The position numbers and the translations under genes were made by a program. The notes under the pieces were generated by a model, which worked only from the letters and a program-made list of their open reading frames with translations, was not told the origin of the DNA and did not search any database. This document shows positions 1 through 10,963 of a stretch of DNA of 64,000 bases, piece by piece. Numbering within the stretch: the stretch's first letter is position 1; the number at the start of each line of letters is the position of its first letter. Source of the stretch: Tamarix chinensis (taxonomy: Eukaryota > Streptophyta > Magnoliopsida > Caryophyllales > Tamaricaceae); NCBI GenBank assembly GCA_030549775.1, contig CM060180.1, forward strand, positions 90,780,672 through 90,844,671, read 5' to 3'.

Positions 1-380
1 GAGTTAATGCTCCACTAAATCTTTAAGGAGTGTGCAGGTATTAACTTAGTACTGGCGAACCTTTGGTTCCAGAAAGGAGTAGGGGCTCCAAGAAGAGGGG
101 TCCTAACTTGTTATTTGGCTTAACCACCAACATTTGTTGGCGTGGTAATTTTTTTCCTTTCTTGAAAATTTTGTTGCTGTGTGTTGGTCAACGATTATCT
201 AACATTATTATGCTATTTTAGTAGATCCTTTTAATTGTGTGGTTGCACTGTGATCACTCTATTATAAGTGTGCTCAATTTTGCTGTCATCATTTGAATCG
301 TTAGCTTCAAATGTGCTGGTTTATGTAAATTACTTGACTATTTGTGTTGATTATAAAGTAAATGAAGTATAGAATTCATT
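1..380 (+). other. Untranslated leader of the first Ty3 element
   Basis: The stretch ahead of the gag start has no open reading frame and no recognisable gene. By position it is the 5' leader of the Ty3 element. No convincing primer binding site was found, so the 5' LTR boundary cannot be set. Confidence 0.4.
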
Positions 381-1580
381 ATGTCTAATAACGGCCAGTC
401 TGTGAACTAATTTGTGTTAGTGTCTAGTAGCGACCTATTAGAAACGCTTAGAACATTTCAAGAACAAATGACTATCCAATTGGCTGTGTTGTCTTCTAAC
501 CTAGAGCAAAGAATAGGAGAACAAGAAATAAGGATTAATGATTTACAAAATAATATACTAAATGATCAACATGCTGGTGTATTAGGTAGGGCTCCCATGG
601 ACCCTAGAAATAGGATTCCCCCTTTAACTAACTTAGAAGAATTAGAAGATCAAATATCCAATAATATTGATAGGAGACCTAGACAGGTTAATAGGCAGGA
701 ATGAGAATTAGATCAAAGTGATAGGAATATAGGTAACCTTAAGTTTAACATATCTGGATTCGATAGGAGAAATGATCCTGATTATTACTTTGAATGGGAA
801 AGGAAGATAGAATTAGTGTTTGAGTGCCATAATTATTCTGATGAAAAGAAAATTAAGGTAGTTGTAGTAGAGTTTACAAACTATGCTTCTTCTTGGTATT
901 ATAACCTTGTTTTAACTAGGTGTAGGAGTGGAGAACCACCTATAAAGACTTGGGATGAATTTAAGGCTTTAATGTGAAAGAAGTTTGTTCCAAATTATTA
1001 TTATAGTTAATTACATAAGAAGCTGCAAACATTAAATCAGGGTAATAGGTCTGTAGATGAGTACTTTAAAGAACTAGAGATGTTGGTGATCAAAACGGGA
1101 ATTATTGAGGATGAGGATGCCATAATGGCTAGGTTCTTGAGTGGGTTGAATTTTGAGATACCTGATAAGGTAGGGTTATATCCATATGGAACTTTGAATG
1201 AGATGGTTAATATAGCAACAAAAATAGAAAGTCAAATAAGAAGAACTAGACAGAATAAACCCCCTGGAATTGGGTTTAGAAATACCTTGAAGAGAAATTT
1301 TGGTGGAAATAGTTCTGGGAACTGAAGGAATAATAGGAAAGTTGATTTTAAGGGTAAAGGTAACGAGGTTAAGGTAGGGAATAGATTTGATAAAGGAAGA
1401 ACTGTAGCAGCTAACCCTGCTAGTGGACCTAACAGAACTAGAGACATAAAGTGTTTTAAGTGTGGGGGACTAGGTCATATTGCATTTGAATGTCCTAATA
1501 GGAGGAATATTTTGATTAGAGAGTCTGGAGACATAGAGTCTGAATCTTTACTCAATAATTCAGAAACCTATTTCTTTAAC
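381..1580 (+). pseudogene. Ty3 gag, broken
   Basis: An ATG at 381 opens a Gag-like frame (MSNNGQSVN) that is interrupted almost at once by a stop and then continues through a glutamine- and asparagine-rich N-terminus and a retrotrans_gag-type core (YYFEWERKIELVFECHNYSD, then VDEYFKELEML). A CCHC zinc knuckle, CFKCGGLGHIAFEC, lies at about 1450-1491 and would bind RNA. There are at least five in-frame stops (near 408, 702, 975, 1008 and 1323), several explained by a single C-to-T change from CAA or CGA. The frame ends at the inversion breakpoint near 1580-1588. Confidence 0.8.
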
Positions 1581-1588
1581 TCCTTAAT

Positions 1589-2494
1589 TTACTCTGGATT
1601 AGCTTTATAAGCAGGCTTGTTTGGAATGATAGCTCCTAGTATAAAATCTATTTGGTGTTCTATGCCCCTTAATGGAGGTAGTCCATGAGGAATCCCTTCA
1701 GGAAATAACTCACTATATTCCTCTAACAGCTCTCTAACATTATCAGGTACATCCTCAATTAACTTTGTATGACACTCATAACACTCTTTATAGACCATTA
1801 GATATACATTTGATTGCTGCCTAATAGCCCTTTCAACATCACTTTTTTTGGCATAAAATCCAGATGATTTCTTAACCTCTTTTGAACAAGTTCCAGTCTC
1901 TACACTTTTCTTAGTTAACTCCTTATAGTCAGATTTTATTTTAATTTGATCATCAAAGATTTCTTTTGGAGTCATGGGTGCTAAAATAATCTTCTTATCA
2001 TCCTTATGTACAGTATATCCATTCTTGTATCCATCATGAGTCACTGTTCTATCATATTGCTATAGCCTTCCTAATAACAAATGAGCAGCATGCATTGGGA
2101 CAATATCACACAAAACATAATCTTCATACTTACCTAATTTTAAGATTACTAGAACCTATTGACTAACCTTAACATCTCCTAATTCATTTAACCATTGAAG
2201 CCTATGGGTTTTAGGATGTTTAGTGGTTGGTAAACCTAACTTAGATACTAATAAATACTAGCAGCATTTATACAACTCCCACTATCAATTGCTATCTTAA
2301 AACACTTGTCATTAATTAAACATCTAGTATGAAATATGTTTTCTCTCTGTATTACATTTGGATCGGGCAACTTATTACTATTTAATGCCCTACGCACAAC
2401 AAAAAGATCTCTATTAATTGGAATTTCTATTTCTTCTTCTGAATCACTATTATCATCCCTAGTCATGTTGACCTCTAATTCTTCTTCCTCATAT
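1589..2494 (-). pseudogene. Inverted Ty3 protease and linker segment
   Basis: Read on the minus strand from 2494 down, this segment gives the missing middle of the same element: an acidic linker, then CFKIAIDSGSCINAAS, the aspartic-protease active-site region with DSG, then the post-protease motifs (PTTKHPKTHRLQWLNELGD, VLCDIVPM, VTHDGYKNGY), and finally LFPEGIPHGLPPLRGIEHQ just ahead of RT. It is in the opposite orientation to the gag before it and the RT after it. The order within the segment is normal, so this is a simple inversion. Several stops are present between 2045 and 2250. Confidence 0.85.
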
Positions 2495-2500
2495 ATTAAG

Positions 2501-3352
2501 GAGTCAATGAGTCCTTTTGCTGTACCAGTTCTTTTAGTCCCAAAGAAAGATGGAAGTTGGAGGATGTCCATTGATAGTAGAGTAGTAAACAAGATAACCA
2601 TTAAGTATAGGTATCTTGTACCTAGGTTAGATGGAATGTTAGATCTTTTACATGGTGCTGTAATTTTTTCTAAAATAGATTTGAAGAGTGGGTATCATCA
2701 AATTAGGATGAAACCAAGAGATGAGTGGAAAACAGCTTTTAAAACAAATTTTGGGTTATATGAGTGGTTAGTTATGCCATTTGGATTATCCAATGCTCCA
2801 AGTACTTTCATGAGACTTATGAACCATGTGCTTAGAAACTTTATTGGGAAGTTTGTAGTTATTTATTTTGATGACATACTTATTTACAGTAAATCTCTAG
2901 ATGAGCATTTGAAACATTTGAGAATTATTATGGATGTGTTTAAGGAAGAAAAGATGTATGCTAATTTAGCTAAGTCCAGATTTTGTTTAGAAAGTGTGGT
3001 ATTCCTAGGGTTTGTTATTGGTAGGGATGTCATATCTGTTGACAAGGAAAAGATTAAAGCCATATAAGAGTGGCGTATACCTAAGACACTAACTAAAGTT
3101 AGGAGTTTTCATGGTTTGTGTTCTTTTTATCGTAGATTTGTTAGGAAATTTAGTACTATAGAAGAGCCTTTAACTACAATAACAAAAAAGGAAAATGGTT
3201 TTAAATGGGGGTTAGAAAAACATAAATCTTTTGAAACCCTTAAAACCAAATTAACACAAGCACCTGTACTAGTCGTTCCTAAATTTGATAAAATGTTTGT
3301 ATTATATTATGATGCTTTAGGTTTGGAAATTGGGGCTGTTCTTTCTCAATAG
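2501..3352 (+). pseudogene. Ty3 reverse transcriptase, broken
   Basis: Plus-strand RT resumes right after the inversion breakpoint with [20 protein letters not shown]. The palm motifs follow: [13 protein letters not shown] (first catalytic Asp), [12 protein letters not shown], and [12 protein letters not shown] with the catalytic FDD. The thumb and connection run past 3066. Stops at about 3064 (a CAA-to-TAA type change in AIxEW) and 3350 (SQ followed by TAG, then [11 protein letters not shown]) break the frame. About 15 to 20 residues that normally precede ESMSP in this family are missing at the breakpoint, so a small deletion came with the inversion. Confidence 0.88.
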
Positions 3353-3760
3353 GGTAGACCTATAGCTTATTTTAGTGAAAAGCTAAATGGTAGTACTTTA
3401 AATTACTCTACTTATGAAAAAGAATTGTTTGCTTTAGTAAGAGCCTTAGAGGTATGGCAACATTATTTATGGCCTAGAGAGTTTGTTATAAATACTGATC
3501 ATGGAGCTATAAAGTATCTAAAAATCCAATCAAAATTAAAAAGAAGACAGGGTAGGTGGATTGAATTTATTGAAAGTTTTCCCTATATAATTAAGTATAA
3601 AAAAGGAGGTGAATATATAGTTGCAGATACCTTATCTAGGAGACATGTTTTGTTAAACACAGTAAATGCTACTTTATTGGGATTTTCTTGTGTTAAGCTT
3701 TTATATGTGGAGGATGATGATTTTAAGGAAATATATAAGAATTGTGAAACTATTGCATAA
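3353..3760 (+). pseudogene. Ty3 RNase H domain
   Basis: After the stop at 3350 the frame continues with [33 protein letters not shown] (the Glu of the RNase H active site lies here), and TDHGAIKYL with the following Asp, ending with VADTLSRR, a typical RNase H end in Ty3 elements. The domain looks nearly complete at the sequence level. It belongs to the same polyprotein as the RT upstream and the integrase downstream. Confidence 0.82.
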
Positions 3761-4942
3761 GGAAAATATTATATCTATGAGGGATACTTATTTAGAGAAA
3801 ATAGACTGTGCATACCTGATTGTTCATATAGAGGATTATTAATCCAGGAAGCACATAATGGTGGATTAATGACACATTTAGGTTTTCAAAAGACTTTGGA
3901 TATACTATTTGATCATTTTTACTAGCCTCATATGAAGAAAGATGTGCTAAAATATTGTGTTAATTGTGTATCTTGTAAACAGGCTAAGTCCACATCAAAA
4001 CCTTTTTGATTGTATACTCCATTACCTGTTCCTACTCAGCCTTGGACTGATGTTTCTATGGATTTTGTGTTGGGATTGCCTATGACTAATAGGGATAAAG
4101 ATTCTATAATGGTTGTAGTAGATAGATTTAGTACGATGGCACATTCTATATCTTGTAATAAAACTAATGATGCTATAACTATAGGTTAGATAGTTAAATT
4201 ACATGGAGTACCTAGAGAACAATAATATCTGATAAGGATGTTAAATTTCTGAGTCATTTTTGGAAGGTATTATGGGGAAAGCTGGGAACTAAAATTTTAT
4301 TTTCAGCTACTTGTCATCCCCAAACTAATGGACAAACATAGGTAGTGAATAGAACTTTAGGTAATATGTTAAGGGATGTACTTGGTAAGAATCTTAGGCA
4401 ATGGGAAGCTATATTACCACAAGTGGAATTTGCTTATAATAGGACATTACATTCTACAACTAAAAAAACACCTTTTGAAGTTATGTATGGTTTTAATCCC
4501 TTAACTCCCCTTGATTTGAGTCCTTTGCCTAATTCTGATTTGCATAATTTTGATGCTGCATCTCGTGCTGAAAATATGAAGAAGCTGCATGAATCTGTAA
4601 GTCAACAGATTAATAAGAGAGTTCAATAAATGGCTGAGGTTGCTAATAAAAGACAAAAGAAAATTATTTTTCAACCAGGAGATTTAGTCTGGGTACATCT
4701 TAGAAAAAAACGTTTTCCAACACTTAAGGAAATCTAAATTGGATCCTAGGGGAGATGGACCTTTTACCGTATTAGAAAGAATTAATGATAATGCTTATAA
4801 AATTGATTTGCCTGCTAAATTTGGAAATGTTAGTAATTCTTTTAATGTTTATATTTTAAGTCCTTTTATGGGTATTATCAAGGTTTCAGAGACAAAACCC
4901 CACCAAGAAGAGGGGAATGATGAGTATCTCAATAATTTGTAA
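3761..4942 (+). pseudogene. Ty3 integrase, broken
   Basis: The zinc-binding N-terminus is visible (EAHNGGLMTHLGFQKT, then CVNCVSCKQAK), followed by the catalytic core: [12 protein letters not shown] with the first Asp and a frameshifted second-Asp region near 4220-4250. The codon that should hold the catalytic Glu is a TAG stop at 4339-4341, just before VVNRTLGNML. The C-terminus has GPFTVLERINDNAYKIDLP and NSFNVYILSPF. Further stops sit near 3758, 3922, 4009, 4186 and 4627. No chromodomain was seen. Confidence 0.85.
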
Positions 4943-5030
4943 TTAGATAATTCTATTAATTATTGTAAATTACATTGCACATATAATTACTTTTCTTATT
5001 GTGTGGATAATTAGGAAAGTAAATTAGATT

Positions 5031-5740
5031 ATGGGAGATGGATCATAATGAGGATGCTATGAATAGATGATGCTGGTTGCTATTGCTGACAGGAAATTGC
5101 TGCATTAATTTGTTGATTATCCCATATGATCCATTCTTCGGCATATCTTGGCTAGTGGAAATTAAGTTGGTCACATAATTTGCCACCCGACCCATATTTC
5201 TAGGTTAGAAGGATTGTAGATTATGCAACCCTTAATAACCATAATTAGCTACACAAATTAGCTGATAGGAATTAAGTTGTAAATAATTTATTTGGATTAT
5301 TGTAAGCTTTTATTTTGTAGTTGGGCTGACTTGTTGTTATTAGCACCAACGACTTGTGTTTATCTATATAGGTCAGCTGAACTGTTGGGCTGATATATTA
5401 GATCTTGTATTTGAGCCCATTGACCGTATAAGAGCTTGTATTGTCTGTATTGTATACACCCATATATAAGGCGTATAAAGAATGCTTGTACGACACTTTT
5501 GGCTGAATATACCATTCGATCGTGTATTTTCTCTCTAGAATCTTCTCTCTCTCAACTCTTCTCTCTCTCTTGTGACTGTCTCGTTTGCTTGATATTCTTC
5601 TCTACTGATCTTCTTCTTGAATCTCTTTTTGTAATCTAACTTCAGTTGCCGTTGCTTATAACTGCGCACTGAGTTTTCTTGATCTTCCTTTGCATTAAAT
5701 TCCTTAGGCTGATTGTTACGTGTAGTCGAACCCCACACTT
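5031..5740 (+). repeat. Probable 3' LTR of the first Ty3 element
   Basis: A purine-rich run at 5031-5042 is followed by a non-coding stretch with an LTR-like promoter: TATATAA at 5463-5469 and CT-rich sequence at 5535-5575. No matching 5' LTR is in the window, so the ends are estimates. It runs into the block of large-LTR sequence that begins near 5750. Confidence 0.5.
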
Positions 5741-5749
5741 GATTCATGG

Positions 5750-6613
5750 TCCGACAAAAATCTTGAAACCTATCCAGGTTTCATCAATAGTGGTCAAGAG
5801 CTATGTGCCCTGTCTTTTCCAGTCCACCAGATATAATGGTGGTCAGGAGCTTTATGCCATGTGTGTATCTGGTCCACTGGCTATAATAGTGGAGTTGCTG
5901 TACTCGCATGAATTTCATAAAAAGTATGGTGTGAATCGATTTCTGATTAGAGACTAATAAGTAATTAATATGGACTATAATTGGGCCTATCTGTATCTAC
6001 CGAATGATTGTACGATAGTATGTTATCATGATGGTCTCTATGCTTTTGTTATATCTTCAGCTTGGTTTATGTGATTTTTGTGTTGGCCTTAGTGCACGGT
6101 TACCTTACTTAGTATGTAGCGTACTGATCACCCTTTTCATGGGTTCTGCTCATTCCCATGAGTAGTAGGCCCTTCTGACTTTGTGCAGGTGGGCGAGTGA
6201 TCAAGCGGGGCTGAGTGTTGAGCTTATGTTTGGCTTGATGTTCAAGAGTGTCATGGCCGTAATTATTCTTTGTGTGATTTATGCCTTATGTTATCTCTTT
6301 TGTATCGCATTTATTCTTATGATTTATTAATTTGTATTCTGAGGAATTTTGATTTTGTACTATGATTTCTATCTTATTATTGATTATAAACTTTTATGCG
6401 TACTCTGATTTCTATGTTATGATCTTTCTAGTTCTTTTTATGAACTCTCGGTTTAAGTTTGAAGATAATCTTTTTATCCTTAGCACTTGGTACTAGAACG
6501 ATCGGAGTGAACCGGTTTGGTATTAAATGTGGCGGTAACATCCCCAGAATTCACAAGTTTCAAAATTTAAATTCTTCCGCTTTAAAAAAAATAGTGAATT
6601 TTGGGGTGTTACA
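5750..6613 (-). repeat. Large LTR, 5' block in inverted orientation
   Basis: Read on the minus strand from 6613, this block starts TGTAACACCCC and matches the start of the large LTR at 43368-44470, including the short tandem motif with CCACTATT and GGTGGATCGGTC and the shared stretch around the conserved GGTTACCTTACT. Here it sits inverted relative to the rest of the LTR, which follows at 6614-9040 in plus orientation. Confidence 0.75.
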
Positions 6614-7139
6614 CTTACACTCCCCTTGCATGATTTATTCCATCCTCTTATTTTATTCATATTATCCTTTTATTTATCCATCCATAAGTCATGAGATACT
6701 TAGGCCTTTCCCACATCCCTCTTACCACTTCACTCTCTTTACTTCTTTCATTATCCCACAACCTCATCTTACTAGGGACCCCAAGCATGCATGTCATATA
6801 GGGCAACAATACATAAGCACAACACAAGTACAAGTCACATATCCACATTGCACATGCTATAAAACATACACAACTTACCTTAGCTCCATGCTTAGCAAGT
6901 TGTGCTACAAGTGCATAGTCCATAACCACATAAGATACATACACATAACCACACACATAAAAACATAGTACACATATTAGGCCTTAACCACATCCTTACC
7001 TAAAATGACCCAGGACTTGGAGCATGACTCTTACACCTCCTTAGTGGATGGACTTGTTTCACTTATAAGAGGGAACCACTAGTGTTAACTTCCCTCTTAC
7101 TCCTTTCATTATCCCCTGATTTTTAGTAAGAAAATAATA

Positions 7140-7330
7140 CTAGTGATGATAATAATAACAGTCTTAGTACTATTAATAAGTGTGTTATTATTAAAGTGGC
7201 TAACAACAATATTAGTGGTAGCATTAACCCTAATAGAGTTAGCAGTAGCAATGATGATAATCAGCATAATAGTGGTAGAATAATAATAGTAGTAGTAGTA
7301 ATAATAATAATAACAATAATAATAATGATA
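7140..7330 (+). repeat. AAT/TAG-rich simple sequence
   Basis: The stretch is made of imperfect AAT, TAG and GAT triplets inside the large LTR block. The equivalent zone of the second copy (50940-51340) has the same kind of sequence. Confidence 0.75.
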
Positions 7331-8288
7331 ATAAGGCTAAAATAAAAATTATATAAAGATAATCTATACTTAAGTGATAGTAAGGGTGAAGGCACAACCA
7401 AAAGTGGAGGTGCCAGTAGTGGTGGTGGTGGTGGTTGTTTGGAAAGGTTGAGTTTTGGGGTCAGAAGAGAGAGGGAGGTGGAGGTTGTAAGGTGGTAGGC
7501 TCCCTAGAATAGGAGGGTTGCAGTGGTGGTGGTGGTGTAGTAGGGTGGCAGTGCAGGTGGTGGTGGCTGTGGTGGCTAAGGGTGGTGGAGAAGGAGGGAG
7601 GAGGAAGGAGAGGGAGAAAGGGGAAAAGGAAAGGTAAGGGGAGGTAGAGGATGGTCTGTTGGGTTGAGAGGGAGGTAGTAGGGGTGGTGATTATGGCGGA
7701 GGAGGAGGTGCATGGTGGCGAGAGGGGCGGCGATGGGGTGAAAAGGGCAGCTTGAGCCGCCTGCTTTACATGGTTGGGGTGAGTTGCGTAGGAGGAGTTA
7801 GGGGTGGGGAGTGGTTTGGTATGGTGGAGGGTGATTCAAGAATGGGGTTGGGTGGTGGTTTGGACGGTGGCGTTTCACGGCAATGACTAGAGCGGCATCT
7901 AAAGGTGCGGTGGTAGGAAGATTTGGGAGGTTTCTAGGTAGAGAAAAAGGAGGGGAATAAGGGGTGTTGTTGGGGGTATTTATTGCCTTAGGAAGGAGAA
8001 GAGGACAAAGGAGTAGGAGGGAAAGGGGCTTGCTGGTTTACGGTGGTAGGCCAGTACGAGCCTGTGAATGGTAGGGGCGCATGTTATAGAGTGAGAGAAA
8101 GGGAAGGGGAAGGGGCATGTGGGGGAGGTAGTATAGGGGTAGGTTGGGCTCAAAATGGAAAGGAAAGGGATAGGGGAGAGAGAAGGGGAGCAAGTCGAGG
8201 CGGTACAAGTGTAGGGGAGGATGGTCAGGGTAGGTGTAGGCATGATCTACAGCAAGAAGGAAGGAGAAGAGGAGGAGGAGGAAGAGGA

Positions 8289-8490
8289 GAAGAAGAAGAA
8301 GAAGAAGAAGAAGAAGAAGAAGAAGAAGAAGAAGAAGAAGAAGAAGAAGAAGAAGAAGAAGAAGAAGAAGAAGAAGAAGAAGAAGAAGAAGAAGAAGAAG
8401 AAGAAGAAGAAGAAGAAGAAGAAGAAGAAGAAGAAGAAGAAGAAGAAGAAGAAGAAGAAGAAGAAGAAGAAGAAGAAGAAGAAGAAGAAG
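8289..8490 (+). repeat. (GAA)67 microsatellite
   Basis: An uninterrupted run of GAA triplets, about 202 bases and 67 units, lies inside the LTR block. The matching region of the second LTR copy (about 53690-53770) is only loosely AG-rich, so the expansion belongs to this copy. Long GAA/TTC tracts can form triplex DNA. Confidence 0.97.
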
Positions 8491-10465
8491 GGGGGCAGAC
8501 TGACCGATCGGGGGAAGAAAAAGGAAATAAAACGAAAGAATGGGCGTACCGGTCGGCAAGGGGAAACAAAGAGAGAGTGGGCTAGGCTTTGTTCGGGGGA
8601 AAAGAGGGAGAGAAGGGCTAGGCCACACGGGTAAGGCCTAGTCAAGGGATAAGGGAAGAAAGCAAATAAAAGAAGAAAAGGAATAAATAAAAAAGAAAAA
8701 GGAGAAAAAGAGGAAAAAAGGGAAAAAAGAAAAAGGAAAATAAGGTGGTTGGGGTATTTAAGGTATTTTTGTGCTTTTGAATTTTCTTGAAAATAATAAA
8801 ATTAGGAAAAATAAATAATTAAATTCCTTTTTATATTAATTTAGAAAATTTGGATAAATCTTCCTAAATTCCATTTTAGTTAACAAATTACCCTAATCTT
8901 CCCTAATTTAATCCTATATTATTTCCCTTTTTTATCTTAATTACTCCCATTATTTTATTAAAAATGTTATATATAATTAATCTCACATATTAAATCCTAT
9001 TTTATTATAAATACCTAAATTAAGGTTTGGGAATATTACATATAGGGTGGCATTTTCCATTTACTGGGGGAGAGAAAGAGGTTAGCACATACAAAAACTG
9101 GTGTGTTTAGAAATTAGGAGAATAATTAAGTGGAAGGAGAAAATTAGGCAATGAATGATGTTGAAAATTTGAAAAAAAATCAAATTTAATTATTTATCAA
9201 TTGAAGATAATAAAATAAAAAGCGAAAAATAGTGAGGAGGTGGGTTACGATGAAATAGAGGGAATTGGTTAAAATTTTATTTCAAGGCTTAAATTAGAAA
9301 ATTGTATGCCATTTACTTAGATATTAACATATTCCTTGAATACAATTTCGGAGTATGAACTTCCAACAAAATTTAATATATGAACCAATTGGAATTTGCA
9401 AATTTTTTAAATACCAATGTTGTAGAAATTTGACATTGCTTTCAAACGCAAGTTAAATAATTCAAGTTGAATACTATGTGAAAAGATTATGTCTAAACTA
9501 CTAAAACATGTTATGAGAAATGAGTAAAAGCCCAAGAAAATAATGTAACAAATTTTAAATATGTTTCTAAATGAAAATCATTTATATATGATAAAAAACA
9601 TCAAAATATGAATAGGGAAAGGGAGGACTCAACCTAGCCAAAAAATATGGTTTTTAAATAAAAAATTATTAAATAGAATTTGTGAAAATAATAATAATTA
9701 TGATACTATTCAATGGTAAAATGGTAGTTGAGAAAATAAAATAATTTTGTATGAAGCTTTATAATTATTATTTTAAAATATCATAATTGAAATCATGTAG
9801 TATAAGAATAAGAATGCTTAAAATATTTCACGACACATAGAGAAAATATTATCATAGGAAATTATTAAGAAAATATTAAAGATTGAAGTAACGTAGGAAC
9901 CTTTGAAGGATGATACAATATTATCCAAATCAAAGTTAATGGTCATGAAAATATTATTTATGAAAATTATAGTTCTAATATTTGAAAGTAATTTATAATA
10001 AACTGTAAAAATAATGAGCATATAAAACTTTATAACAAAACCACTATAATAATAATAAGAATAATAAGAATAGTAAGCTCTTAATGCGAAAACTATAGTA
10101 ACCTTTGGGACAAACAAGGCCTGTGATAATATCTCTTGTGAAAAAACATTTAAAAACTTAAAACTTCCAAAAATATAAGGCATTACATTAATGGTAATAG
10201 TAAACATTGTCCATGATTTAAAATTTTCAATTTTGCTTGATTTGGTGAATTCCCAATATATTGTGATTATGATATCTTAGGGATTATGTTGATATTTTTC
10301 CCTAGATCCATTACTTATCACTCTACTAAAACTTCATCCTCCTATGAGTGGTCAGGACCAATCACCTTCCTTTTTAAGATAAAGGGTATATATACCAACA
10401 CAAAATGGATTTACGAATACTTATAGGCATACATAGGGCCAAACTTATACATTTTAGAGCCATTG

Positions 10466-10525
10466 GAATGTGTGCGCGCTCGTGTGTGTGTGTGTGTGTA
10501 TTAACACACACTATTCTAGAAATGT

Positions 10526-10596
<71 letters not shown>

Positions 10597-10640
10597 CAAC
10601 AACAACACCACCACCACCACCAACAACAACTACTACTACT
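10466..10640 (+). repeat. Compound microsatellite GT, AAT, ACA, ACC, ACT
   Basis: A (GT)n run near 10480-10498 is followed by (AAT)n at about 10525-10592 that changes into AAC, ACC, AAC and ACT triplets up to 10640. The stepwise change of one base per unit is typical of a compound microsatellite. Confidence 0.95.
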
Positions 10641-10912
10641 TAAATTTTATCAATAGAAAATTAAATTATCATAGAAAATAACAAAAAGAAAAAAAAATTA
10701 AGCACCTAAATAGAGGTGGAGTGAGCCACCTCAAGAATGGTTGGATATATACAAAATATTAATTGGCGTAGCCTAAAAACTAAAGATAATTAAAGTAGGA
10801 AGAGAAAAAGAGTAGGCATGTTTAATTTTACTATTAAGTGGAGTGTCATTGAGTAAAAAAATATTGGCCTCTTGCTAGAAACTAGAAGAAGGGAGGGAGG
10901 GAGAGGGATGGG

Positions 10913-10914
<2 letters not shown>

Positions 10915-10959
<45 letters not shown>
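10915..10959 (+). repeat. (AG)n microsatellite
   Basis: A run of about 22 AG units follows a GGGAGGGAG-rich stretch. Confidence 0.95.

Positions 10960-10963
<4 letters not shown>

Larger units (their letters stand above)
1..5740 (+). mobile_element. Degenerate Ty3/gypsy LTR retrotransposon with internal inversion
   Basis: Gag, reverse transcriptase, RNase H and integrase remnants lie on the plus strand in the usual Ty3 order, but the protease segment between Gag and RT (about 1580-2503) is on the minus strand. A purine-rich stretch at 5031-5042 fits a polypurine tract, and 5100-5740 looks like a 3' LTR with a TATA-like box at 5463-5469 and a pyrimidine-rich leader after it. The 5' LTR is not seen and is probably outside the window. 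Many in-frame stops and frameshifts make it inactive. The clade is not certain: the integrase end has the GPF and YKIDLP motifs but no chromodomain that I can see. Confidence 0.85.
6614..9040 (+). repeat. Large LTR, distal block
   Basis: This block matches the distal part of the large LTR copy (about 44900-45100 and 50616-54064): a CATGCATGTC region at 6786, the AAACACATTA/CCTTACCTAAAA region near 7000, an AAT-rich tract, a GGT-rich tract and a purine-rich tail. It ends near 9040 with GGGAATATTACA, the counterpart of the GGGGCATTTCA end of the other copy. It holds no gene; the long frames at 8040-8640 come only from the GAA tract. Confidence 0.72.

Noticed and set aside
8038..8645. Open frames on both strands of more than 110 codons
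   Set aside because: They are homopolymers of Glu, Lys, Leu, Ser or Phe made by the GAA tract, not genes.
9818..10207. Minus-strand frame of 129 codons
   Set aside because: AT-rich sequence, no domain, no support for coding.
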